Shown here piece by piece: positions 7,594-13,825 of a stretch of DNA of 14,755 nt. The position numbers and the translations under genes are program-made. The notes below the pieces were generated by a model. It was not told where the DNA came from. It was given only the letters and a program-made list of their open reading frames with translations, and ran no database searches. The stretch comes from JAWLGW01 sp964569055 (GTDB taxonomy: Bacteria; Planctomycetota; J058), in the NCBI GenBank assembly GCA_964569055.1, contig CAZMSZ010000172.1, forward strand, positions 1 through 14,755. The letters are read 5' to 3'. Position 1 is the stretch's first letter; each line of letters begins with the position of its first letter.

Positions 7594-8188
7594 TCAGGCC
7601 CGCGCCAGCCGGTGGGGCGCCTCCTCCCGCAGGGCCCGCAGCGCCCCTCCCCAGGCCACGAGCTGATCGAGCACCTGCCCGAGGGACTCGGCCTGGAACC
7701 CCCTCGGCTTGAACTCGCTGAAGTCCTCGAAGTCGTCGCGCAGCGAGAGCATGACCTGGTTGCGCACGGTCGCGACCTGCACCTCGGCCAGCACGAGCCG
7801 CAGGTGCTCCACGGCGCGCACCCCGCCGGCGCTGCCGTAGCCGACGAAGCCGGCCACCTTGTCGTTCCACTCGGCGTACAGGAAGTCGATCGCGTTCTTG
7901 AGCGCGCCGCAGATCCCGTGGTTGTACTCGGGCGTCACGAACACGAAGCCGTCGAACGACCCGATCTTGGCGGCCCAGCGCTTGGTGTGGTCCTTGGTGT
8001 ATTTGCCGGCGGCCGGCGGGATCGGCTCGTCGAGCAGCGGCAGGTCGAAGTCCTTGATGTCGACCCGCTCGAACTCGGCGTCGCGGCGCTGCTGCGCGAC
8101 CTCGTTCACCCAGCGCGCGACCCCAGCGCCGACGCGACCTGGGCGCGTGCTCCCGATAATGATGGCTAGCTTTGGCTAGCTTGAGCAT
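7594..8188 (-). pseudogene. NADPH-dependent FMN reductase, frameshifted at the 5' end by a 10-bp tandem duplication
   Basis: The flavodoxin-like NAD(P)H:FMN reductase family uses NADPH to reduce flavin or quinones. From 8109 down to the stop the frame is intact and typical: VFVTPEYNHGICGALKNAID and VGYGSAGGVRA are seen. The FMN phosphate loop is encoded just upstream in the same frame (IIIGSTRPGR, about 8161-8132), but a stop codon lies a few codons before it and no standard start is available. The true start is ATG at 8186-8188, with AAGGAG seven bases upstream, but it is in a different frame. Removing one copy of the repeated 10-mer joins the two as MLKLAIIIGSTRPGR, a textbook family N-terminus, giving 194 residues. 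As it stands, a GTG at 8109 would start a 171-residue protein without the flavin-phosphate loop, probably inactive. It leads the operon with the two MgtC genes. A sequencing or assembly error cannot be excluded. Confidence 0.85.
8163..8182. repeat. Perfect 10-bp tandem duplication inside the FMN reductase start region
   Basis: TGGCTAGCTT occurs twice in direct succession (8163-8172 and 8173-8182, plus strand). Ten bases are not a multiple of three, so the second copy shifts the frame between the start codon at 8188 and the body of the gene. Confidence 0.95.
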
Positions 8189-8602
8189 GTTCGACTCCTT
8201 CCCGGACCCGGAGCGAGCCGCCCGAACGTGCGGGCCGCCCTCATGCTGCCTCCCAGGCTCGGCGCGACCCGCTCCACCCCGACCCGTAGCGCATGCGCGG
8301 GGCCAACCGCCTCCAGCGCTGACCGGCGCCCCCGGGCCCCGGGTGGCTCACGCGCTTGCGGAAGGGGCTCGTCCTCGGCCGGAGCGCGCGCCGAGCCGCG
8401 CATGTCTCCGGCGACCTCCGCCGCCCTCGCCGGCCGCGCGCCGCTGACTCGACGCGGCCGCCGGCCGCGGCGGCACGGGCGTCGCGCCGGCCGCCCCGGT
8501 GAATTCGAACCTGCGCCTCGTTCCCGCGGCTTCCGCTGGAGGACTGGCTGCCCTGCTCGCGGGCGCCGGGTCCGCGGCCCTGGTGGGCTTCGTCGACGGA
8601 GT
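8189..8602. other. Gene-free stretch between the FMN reductase operon and the STAS remnant
   Basis: No gene is supported here. The right part (8499-8600, plus) encodes a short hydrophobic stretch (LVPAASAGGLAALLAGAG, then ALVGFVDGV) after a GTG with no ribosome-binding site. It could be the decayed 5' end of a membrane protein. GTGATC (8601-8606) and GATCAC (8614-8619) form an inverted repeat at the point where STAS homology begins. The promoter of the FMN reductase operon should lie in the left part, but I see no clear boxes. Confidence 0.5.
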
Positions 8603-8830
8603 GATCACGAGGCGATCACCGACGTCGACTACGCGGGGCTGATCATGCTCGAGGAGCTGGCGGAGCGCCTCGAGGACGGCGGGATCCACCTGGCCATCGC
8701 GCGGACCCAGGGCGCCGTGCGGAACCAGTTCGAGCGGGCGGGGATCACCGACACGCTCGGGCGCGACCGCCTCTTCCCGACCGTGGCCGCGGGGGTGGAG
8801 GCGTTCCGGCGCGAGCGCTCCCCGGCCTGA
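8603..8830 (+). pseudogene. C-terminal half of a STAS domain (SulP sulfate-transporter type), 5'-truncated
   Basis: About 75 residues starting with DHEAITDVDYAG, then MLEELAERLEDGGIHLAIAR, AVRNQFERAGITDTLGRDR and LFPTVAAGVEAF. This matches, in order, the second half of STAS domains at the C-terminus of SulP anion transporters: the conserved Asp strand, the helix, the lA strand, the G(I/L)xDxxGxDxxF element and the last helix. Everything that should come before is absent: the first STAS strands and the membrane domain are not found in any frame upstream. An internal ATG at 8645 cannot give a folded domain. I read it as the remnant of a deleted SulP gene; a diverged stand-alone STAS protein is less likely. 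It precedes the sulfatase gene on the same strand. Confidence 0.7.
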
Positions 8831-8864
8831 GCTGGCGCGCCCCCGCTCACCTCGTGGGAGGACC

Positions 8865-8880
8865 CCGGCGCCCGCGCCGG
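8865..8880 (+). terminator. GC hairpin after the STAS remnant
   Basis: CCGGCG (8865-8870), loop CCCG, CGCCGG (8875-8880): a perfect 6-bp stem 34 bp after the STAS stop, without a U-tract. It may be the old terminator of the lost transporter gene. Confidence 0.3.
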
Positions 8881-9038
8881 CAGGGTCTCAGCGGTGCTCG
8901 CTGCGTGTCCCCGGCGCGCGGGGGGGAGAGACCCGACCGTCGCGAAGGGGACCACAGATCGCCGCCTCACGACGGCACACCGCGCGCGGCCCCCCTGCGA
9001 GGCGTCGAGGAGCGCCCTGGAACACCACGACACCCCAG

Positions 9039-9055
9039 GCCGGCGCCGCGCCGGC
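9039..9055 (+). promoter_or_regulatory. Hairpin just upstream of the sulfatase ribosome-binding site
   Basis: GCCGGCG (9039-9045), loop CCG, CGCCGGC (9049-9055): a perfect 7-bp GC stem ending six bases before the GAGGA ribosome-binding site (9062-9066). If transcribed, it would sit in the mRNA leader close enough to affect initiation. No promoter boxes are recognised in 8831-9038. Confidence 0.3.
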
Positions 9056-9072
9056 GCGGACGAGGATCCGTC

Positions 9073-11427
9073 ATGATCGACCGCCCTACGCCCAGGGAGG
9101 GCGCCCGGGACAGCTACCCCGGGCCGGAGTATCAGTACCCCCGCGCCAGGATCGGCCGGACCTACAAGGAGTCCCAACCAGACTTCCCGCCCATGCTGCC
9201 GGAGGCGCCCGAGGGCGCGCCCAACGTGGTGCTCGTCCTCCTCGACGACGTGGGCTACGGGTGGCCCAGCGCGTACGGGGGCCTGGTCCGCATGCCCGCC
9301 GCGGAGCGGCTGGCCGCCGAGGGGCTCACCTACTGCCAGTTCCACACCACGGCCCTGTGCGCGCCGACGCGGGCGGCGCTGTTGACCGGGCGCAACCACC
9401 ACACCGTCTCGTCCGGGGTGGTGGCGGAGATGGCCACCGGCTTCCCGGGCTACAGCGGCCTCCTGCCCCGGAGCTGCGCCACGATCGGCGAGCTGCTCTC
9501 CCCCAACGGCTACGCCACCGGCTGGTGGGGGAAGAACCACAACGTCCCCGACGGGCAGACGAGCGCGGCCGGGCCCTTCACCTACTGGCCGCACAACCGC
9601 GGGTTCGACTATTTCTACGGCTTCGTGGGGGGCGAGACGGACCAGTTCTATCCCGCGCTGTACCGCAACACGACGCCGGTGGAGGCGCCGCGGACGCCCG
9701 AGGAGGGCTACCAGCTCACGACCGACCTCGCCGACGACTGCATTCGCTGGATGCGCGCCCAAAAGGCGCTCGCGCCGGGTCGCCCGTTGTTCGTCCACTT
9801 CGCGCCGGCGGCGGCGCACGGTCCGCACCAGCCGCCGCTCGCCAGGCGCGGCCGCAACAAGGGGCGGTTCGACATGGGCTGGGATCGCTACCGCGAGGAG
9901 ACCCTGCGGCGACAGCTCGAGCTGGGTGTGGTGGCGCCCGGCACGCGGCTCACCGAGCGGCCCGAGGCGATCCCGGCGTTCGACTCGTTCGACGCGCGGG
10001 AGCGGGAGTGCCTCTGCCGGCAGGCGGAGAACTTCGCCGACTACCTCGAGCACTGCGACTACGAGGTGGGGCGGCTGATCGGCGCGCTCGAGGAGCTGGG
10101 TGAGCTCGAGGACACGTTGTTCGTCTACATCCTCGGCGACAACGGCTCGAGCGCGGAGGGCTCGCTGTACGGCACGCTCGACGAGGGCGCGACCATGTCG
10201 GGGATCGAGCCGCCGCTCGAGCAGACGATCGCGCGCATGGACGAAATGGGGCTCCCCGGCACCTGGCCGCACTACGCCGTGGGCTGGGCCTGGGCCGGCG
10301 ACACGCCGTTCCAGTGGATGAAGCAGGTGGCCTCGCACTTCGGCGGTACGCGCAACGGCATGATCGTGAGCTGGCCCGCGCGGATCCGGGACCTGGGGGC
10401 GAAGCGCTTTCAGTTCCACCACGTGATCGACGTGGTGCCGACCCTGCTCGAGGAGATCGGGATCGCGCCGCCGGTCTCGGTGGGCGGCGTGCCGCAGCGG
10501 CCGTTCGACGGGGTCTCGCTGGCCTACACGTTCGAGCGTGAGAACGCCCGGGCGAAGAGCCGGCGCACCACGCAGTACTTCGAAATGGTCGGCAACCGCG
10601 CCCTGTACCACGACGGCTGGATCGCGAGCTGCCGCCACGCGCGGCTGCCGTGGGTCACCGCCGGGACGGTCGACTTCGCCGAGGACCGCTGGGAGCTGTA
10701 CGACGTCGAGCACGACTTCAGCCAGGCCGAGGACCTCGCCGCCAAGCACCCCGAGAAGCTGAAGGAGCTCAAGGAGCTGTTCCTGATGGAGGCGGCGAAG
10801 CACGACGTGTTCCCGCTCGACGACCGGTTCGTGGAGCGGCTCGACGTGACGCTCCGCCCGGGTCTGTTCGCGGGTCGCCAGCACGTCACGCTGTATCCGG
10901 GCATGGTGCGCCTGCCCGAGGGCGCGGCCCCCAAGACGGCCAACGTCGACCACGTGATCACGGTCCACGCCGAGCTGCCCGAGGGCGCCGAGGGCGTCTT
11001 GATCTGCCTGGGCGGCGACAACGCGGGCTGGAGCCTGTTCGTCGACGGCGGCCGGCTGCGCTATCACTACAACTGGTTCACCTACGAGCGCTACGACGTG
11101 GTCTCCGACCGACCGCTCCCGAGCGGCAAGGTCAGGTTGGGCCTGGAGCTGGTGTGCGAGACCCCAGGCACGCCCGGCGGACCCGCCCGCGTGCGCCTGC
11201 TGTGCGACGAGGTGATCGGCGAGGGCCGGATCGCGCGGCAGGTCCCGGGGCGGTTCAGCGAGACGCTCGACGTCGGTGAGGACTCGCTCTCGCCGGTCTA
11301 CCCGGGCTACCGCTCCCGCCTGCCGTTCCGCTTCACCGGCACGATCGAGCGGGTGGAGCTGGTGCTCGGGGAGGCGGCGCGGGAGACCACGGCGGAGCTG
11401 CTCGAGCAGCACCTGCGTCGGGACTGA
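9073..11427 (+). CDS. Arylsulfatase, large type I family, probably cytoplasmic
   Basis: A 784-residue type I sulfatase that hydrolyses sulfate esters using a formylglycine made from cysteine. The active-site motif is CAPTRAALLTGR with Cys96 as the modified residue (C-x-P-(S/T)-R). Metal ligands are D58 and D59 in VLLDDVGYG and D356/N357 in GDNGS. K154 (WWGKNH) and H249 (AAAHGPH) match the sulfate-binding positions. Its length and its C-terminal beta-rich domain after residue 600 (with DNAGWSLFVDGGRLRYHYNW) match the 760-790-residue arylsulfatases typified by mycobacterial AtsA/AtsD. The N-terminus, MIDRPTPREGARDSYPGPEY, has no signal peptide. The ATG at 9073 is preceded by GAGGA; the open frame upstream has non-coding character. 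A formylglycine-generating enzyme is needed and is not in the window. It is followed after 16 bp by a BASS transporter. The substrate is not determinable. Confidence 0.95.
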   Translation: MIDRPTPREGARDSYPGPEYQYPRARIGRTYKESQPDFPPMLPEAPEGAPNVVLVLLDDVGYGWPSAYGGLVRMPAAERLAAEGLTYCQFHTTALCAPTRAALLTGRNHHTVSSGVVAEMATGFPGYSGLLPRSCATIGELLSPNGYATGWWGKNHNVPDGQTSAAGPFTYWPHNRGFDYFYGFVGGETDQFYPALYRNTTPVEAPRTPEEGYQLTTDLADDCIRWMRAQKALAPGRPLFVHFAPAAAHGPHQPPLARRGRNKGRFDMGWDRYREETLRRQLELGVVAPGTRLTERPEAIPAFDSFDARERECLCRQAENFADYLEHCDYEVGRLIGALEELGELEDTLFVYILGDNGSSAEGSLYGTLDEGATMSGIEPPLEQTIARMDEMGLPGTWPHYAVGWAWAGDTPFQWMKQVASHFGGTRNGMIVSWPARIRDLGAKRFQFHHVIDVVPTLLEEIGIAPPVSVGGVPQRPFDGVSLAYTFERENARAKSRRTTQYFEMVGNRALYHDGWIASCRHARLPWVTAGTVDFAEDRWELYDVEHDFSQAEDLAAKHPEKLKELKELFLMEAAKHDVFPLDDRFVERLDVTLRPGLFAGRQHVTLYPGMVRLPEGAAPKTANVDHVITVHAELPEGAEGVLICLGGDNAGWSLFVDGGRLRYHYNWFTYERYDVVSDRPLPSGKVRLGLELVCETPGTPGGPARVRLLCDEVIGEGRIARQVPGRFSETLDVGEDSLSPVYPGYRSRLPFRFTGTIERVELVLGEAARETTAELLEQHLRRD

Positions 11428-11443
11428 GGCGGCGGGGGCGGCC

Positions 11444-12406
11444 ATGATCGCGCTGCTCGGGTTCCTCGACGAGCTGCTGCGGGTCTCCACCTTGGTGTTC
11501 ACGATCGGGAGCATGCTCTCGGTCGGGTTCAGCTATTCTCTGCTCGAGATCCTGACCCCGCTCCGCAACCTCCGGATCGTGCTCCTGGCGCTCATCGCCA
11601 ACTTCCTCGTGGTCCCGATCCTGGCGCTCCTCGTGGTGCGCGCGGTCCCGCTCGAGCCGCCCGTCGCGCTCGGCCTGTTCCTGCTCGCCTGCTCGGCGGG
11701 CGCGCCGTTCCTGATCAAGCTGCTCGACGTCGCGAACGGCCACGTGGGCAAGGGCGCCACCCTGCTGGTGCTCTTGACCCCGCTCACCGTGCTGTTCGTG
11801 CCGTTCGTCCTCGCGGAGGCGCTCGCGCACCCCGCCGAGAGCGGGCTCACCTTCGGCGAGGTCAGCATGTGGCTGGTCGCCAGGCCGCTGCTCCTGTCGA
11901 TCCTCGCCCCGCTCGCGACCGGCCTCCTGGTCCGCCGCGTGGCGCCCATTTGGGCGCAGCGGCTACAACCAGCGCTGGCCCGCACGGCGAGCGTGGCCCT
12001 CGTCGTCCTGGTCGCGTGCGCGGTGGCCACGAACGTGAGCGGGATCGTCGACCTGCTCGGCTTCCCGCTCCTGGCCGCGGGGCTGCTGACGGTCGGCGCC
12101 TTCCTCGCGGGCTACGTGCTCACGATCCCCGAGTACGAGGCCCAGGTCGTGGTCGGGCTAGGGACGGCGCAGCGCGGCGTCGCGGCGGCCATGGTCGTGG
12201 CGACCGAGACGATCGGCCACCCCGACTCCATCAGCATGGTCGTCATGACCATGCTGGTGGGCCTGCTGCTGCTGTTCCCGATCGCGGGCTGGCTGCGCAA
12301 GACCAAGCGCGCTCCCGCCGGCGCTCCGCGTCCCGCGCCGGAGCAGGCCCCGCAGCGCGCCCGTGCGCGCGCGAGCGCGCTCAGCGGCCCGCCCCGACGC
12401 CAATGA
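11444..12406 (+). CDS. Bile acid:sodium symporter (BASS/SBF) family transporter
   Basis: A 320-residue integral membrane protein of the BASS family, whose known members import bile acids, steroid sulfates, pantoate, pyruvate or other organic anions, usually with Na+. About nine or ten hydrophobic segments are seen. Family features are FTIGSMLSVGFSYSL near the start, LLACSAGAPFLIKL (about 83-96) and GLGTAQRGVAAAMVVA (about 238-253), the crossover-helix region. The ATG at 11444 follows the sulfatase stop by 16 bp with only a weak ribosome-binding site, so translation is probably coupled. After the last helix it carries a Pro/Ala/Arg-rich tail of about 35 residues. The last nine codons and the stop lie in a sequence that, read on the other strand, is the end of a gene-tail remnant, so the tail is probably acquired. 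Together with the sulfatase it suggests uptake of an organic sulfate or related anion. Confidence 0.88.
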   Translation: MIALLGFLDELLRVSTLVFTIGSMLSVGFSYSLLEILTPLRNLRIVLLALIANFLVVPILALLVVRAVPLEPPVALGLFLLACSAGAPFLIKLLDVANGHVGKGATLLVLLTPLTVLFVPFVLAEALAHPAESGLTFGEVSMWLVARPLLLSILAPLATGLLVRRVAPIWAQRLQPALARTASVALVVLVACAVATNVSGIVDLLGFPLLAAGLLTVGAFLAGYVLTIPEYEAQVVVGLGTAQRGVAAAMVVATETIGHPDSISMVVMTMLVGLLLLFPIAGWLRKTKRAPAGAPRPAPEQAPQRARARASALSGPPRRQ

Positions 12407-12466
12407 CCGGCTGCGGCGCGCCCGCGCCGGGGTTGATCGCGGTGAGGTGGTGCAGACTCGAGAGCA
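12380..12466. repeat. Direct repeat, copy 1 (77 of 87 bases match copy 2)
   Basis: This gapless 87-bp segment matches 13825-13911; the first 28 bases are identical. It lies immediately on the left side of the nucleotidyltransferase/regulator cassette and overlaps the end of the BASS gene. Confidence 0.95.
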
Positions 12467-12497
12467 GCGCAGGGGGGCCGGCGAAGAGGTGGAGTGC
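12381..12497 (-). pseudogene. 3'-end remnant of a paralogue of the gene at 13826-14755
   Basis: Directly after the nucleotidyltransferase stop, and in the same frame, the minus strand encodes ALLSSLHHLTAINPGAG then APQPVIGVGAGR and a stop. The neighbouring gene ends with ELLSSLYHLTTVNPGAG and APQQVIGVGAGR. Ten base differences in the shared part give four silent codon changes and four mild replacements (Y/H, T/A, V/I, Q/P). The two tails therefore seem to have diverged while coding, i.e. they are from paralogues, not a fresh copy. There is no start codon, and the body of the gene is missing. Confidence 0.75.
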
Positions 12498-13187
12498 TCA
12501 GGACGTGAGCTCGTGCAGCGCGGTCCGCACGAGCTCGTGGAACGCGGAGCGGTTCGGCCCGCCGGGAATGTGAGCGTCGATCAGGTCTGCGTAGCGAGGG
12601 TAGGCGACGAAGTCCCTGGCCCACGCGCTCACCACGTCCCGTACGCGCGAGTCGGCCCGGGCGAGGGCCGCCCGCCACGGGGAGCCGATCAGCAAGGCCA
12701 CGAGATCCTCGAGGTCTTTGCTCGTGTAAGGGTCGGATGCCCCGCGGTCTCGATAGGCGGCGGTCTTGGTGGCGAGGAGGTACTCGAGCCGCGCGACGTG
12801 CACGGTGCATCGAGGCGCGATCTCGACCTCCTGCGCTTCCTCGAACGCCTCGCGGTGGAAGGTGACGTCGAAGCCGAGCAACGCCGATAGGCCCTGCCCG
12901 TAAGGTAGGAAGTCGTACAGCTCGCCCTCGCGCTCGAAGCGAATGATCAGGTGCGGGTCGTGTCGAAAGCGAGCGGCGCGCAGCTCCTCCTCGAGGCGGC
13001 TCCACTCGAGTTGCGAGCTCACCGGCACGATGCAGTCGACATCCTTCGTCGGTCGGACCAAGTCCCCGAGCAGGTCCGCGCGAAGGTGGAGGCCGACCGT
13101 CGCGCCGCCCAGGAAGACTCGAGGCACCTCGACGGCTGCCAGCGCCTGAACGGCACGCACGAGCCGCTCCCGATTGGGGTCAAGCAC
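12498..13187 (-). CDS. AbiEii-like nucleotidyltransferase (probable toxin of a two-gene module)
   Basis: A 229-residue protein of the DNA polymerase-beta-type nucleotidyltransferase superfamily. Motifs: VFLGGATVGLHL (24-35), RPTKDVDCIV (45-54) with the metal-binding Asp49 and Asp51, a possible third Asp92 in LYDFLP, and the AbiEii-type LLATKTAAYRDR (137-148, Lys141) with TSKDLEDLVALL (155-166). All expected catalytic residues are present. AbiEii and MenT enzymes of type IV-like toxin-antitoxin systems transfer nucleotides to GTP or tRNA; chemistry here is inferred. The start is a GTG at 13187 with GAGG seven bases upstream; it overlaps the regulator gene by 8 bp, so the two are translated together with this protein second. 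It could instead be a housekeeping nucleotidyltransferase, but the pairing favours a defence or addiction role. Confidence 0.8.
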   Translation of the reverse strand: MLDPNRERLVRAVQALAAVEVPRVFLGGATVGLHLRADLLGDLVRPTKDVDCIVPVSSQLEWSRLEEELRAARFRHDPHLIIRFEREGELYDFLPYGQGLSALLGFDVTFHREAFEEAQEVEIAPRCTVHVARLEYLLATKTAAYRDRGASDPYTSKDLEDLVALLIGSPWRAALARADSRVRDVVSAWARDFVAYPRYADLIDAHIPGGPNRSAFHELVRTALHELTS

Positions 13188-13713
13188 TCGCCGACCTCAA
13201 GCGTTCCTTCAGCGCGACGGCGGCTACCTGGCGCTCGCGCGTTCCGCCGAGGCGCAGGCTGTCGACCACGGCGAGGAGCTCGTGCATTCGCGCGTCCCGC
13301 AGCGCGATCTCCGGCACCTTGGGGTGGAGCGGAGTCACGCTCTGTCCTCGGACCGAATCGGGTCCGACGTACGGCCAGACCAGCGGCTCGCCGGCGGCGG
13401 AGAGGAGGTCCCGCATGGGCGACGCGAACGCGGCGGTCGGCACTCCGAGCGCGACGGGTCCGAGCGAGGCTGGAAATGCGAAGCGTGCTCCATGGATCAG
13501 GAACTCTTCGAGGTTCCGCACGAGCACTCGCCGGTCGCGCGGCTCGAACAGCCGCGAGCGCGCCGCGCGGCGCAAGGAGTCGTGAACTCGCGAGGCCGAG
13601 ACCCCGAGCTCGTGAGCCAACCCGCTGTAGGTCCACGAGTCGCCGGCCGAGTGCGCCTTCAGCACCGCAATCAGGTCGGATGGCCGAAGCATCTCCTGGG
13701 CCGCTCGATCCAT
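13180..13713 (-). CDS. Winged-helix regulator paired with the nucleotidyltransferase (probable antitoxin)
   Basis: A 177-residue protein with an N-terminal helix-turn-helix at about 29-55 (TYSGLAHELGVSASRVHDSL, then RRAARSRLF). It is followed by conserved-looking blocks FLIHGARFAFPASLG (71-85), GVPTA (90-94), VRGQSVTPLHP (121-131) and ELLAVVDSLRLGGTRER (145-161). This layout matches a widespread but uncharacterised family that I recall beside nucleotidyltransferase genes. The N-terminal winged helix parallels AbiEi antitoxins, but sequence identity to AbiEi is not evident. ATG at 13713 is taken as the start although there is no clear ribosome-binding site; TATTCT 12 bases upstream could be a -10 box, giving an almost leaderless mRNA. 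An alternative ATG lies at 13692. The gene overlaps the next by 8 bp, and an inverted repeat covers its start, suggesting autoregulation. Confidence 0.75.
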   Translation of the reverse strand: MDRAAQEMLRPSDLIAVLKAHSAGDSWTYSGLAHELGVSASRVHDSLRRAARSRLFEPRDRRVLVRNLEEFLIHGARFAFPASLGPVALGVPTAAFASPMRDLLSAAGEPLVWPYVGPDSVRGQSVTPLHPKVPEIALRDARMHELLAVVDSLRLGGTRERQVAAVALKERLRSASA

Positions 13714-13734
13714 ATTCCAGAATCTAGAATATGG
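13710..13734 (-). promoter_or_regulatory. Perfect AT-rich inverted repeat over the regulator start (probable operator/promoter)
   Basis: CCATATTC (13710-13717), a 9-nt spacer CAGAATCTA, then GAATATGG (13727-13734): perfect 8-bp arms, strikingly AT-rich for this window. The regulator ATG (13711-13713) lies in one arm and a -10-like TATTCT on the minus strand in the other, so binding here would block transcription or initiation. Confidence 0.7.
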
Positions 13735-13786
13735 AACCCGGGCCCACAAGGGGGCACGCCGCCTCCGCTCCGCGGCCGACAACGGT

Positions 13787-13825
13787 CCGCCACCCGATCG
13801 CATCAGCATGGTCGTCGTGACCACC
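13787..13825 (+). pseudogene. Fragment of a second BASS transporter gene
   Basis: In one frame the plus strand encodes PPPDRISMVVVTT. Codons 260-269 of the intact BASS gene (12221-12250) encode PDSISMVVMT, and 23 of 24 bases match from CATCAGCATGG onward to TGACCA apart from one A/G change. The match keeps the codon register, so it is a coding remnant. It ends where the gene-tail repeat copy 2 begins (13825). Confidence 0.65.

Noticed and set aside
8499..8642. A possible 47-residue hydrophobic protein (GTG start)
   Set aside because: No ribosome-binding site, only moderate coding codon use, and it ends by running into the STAS remnant in another frame; it is treated as possible debris only.
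8629..11514. A very long open reading frame on the minus strand across the sulfatase gene
   Set aside because: It is antisense to a complete sulfatase with all catalytic motifs, encodes Arg/His/Pro-rich sequence without recognisable domains, and is expected from the high GC content.
12112..13005. A minus-strand frame that seems to contain part of the gene tail and part of the nucleotidyltransferase region
   Set aside because: It is out of frame with the nucleotidyltransferase and is a shadow; the real tail remnant is in the nucleotidyltransferase frame.
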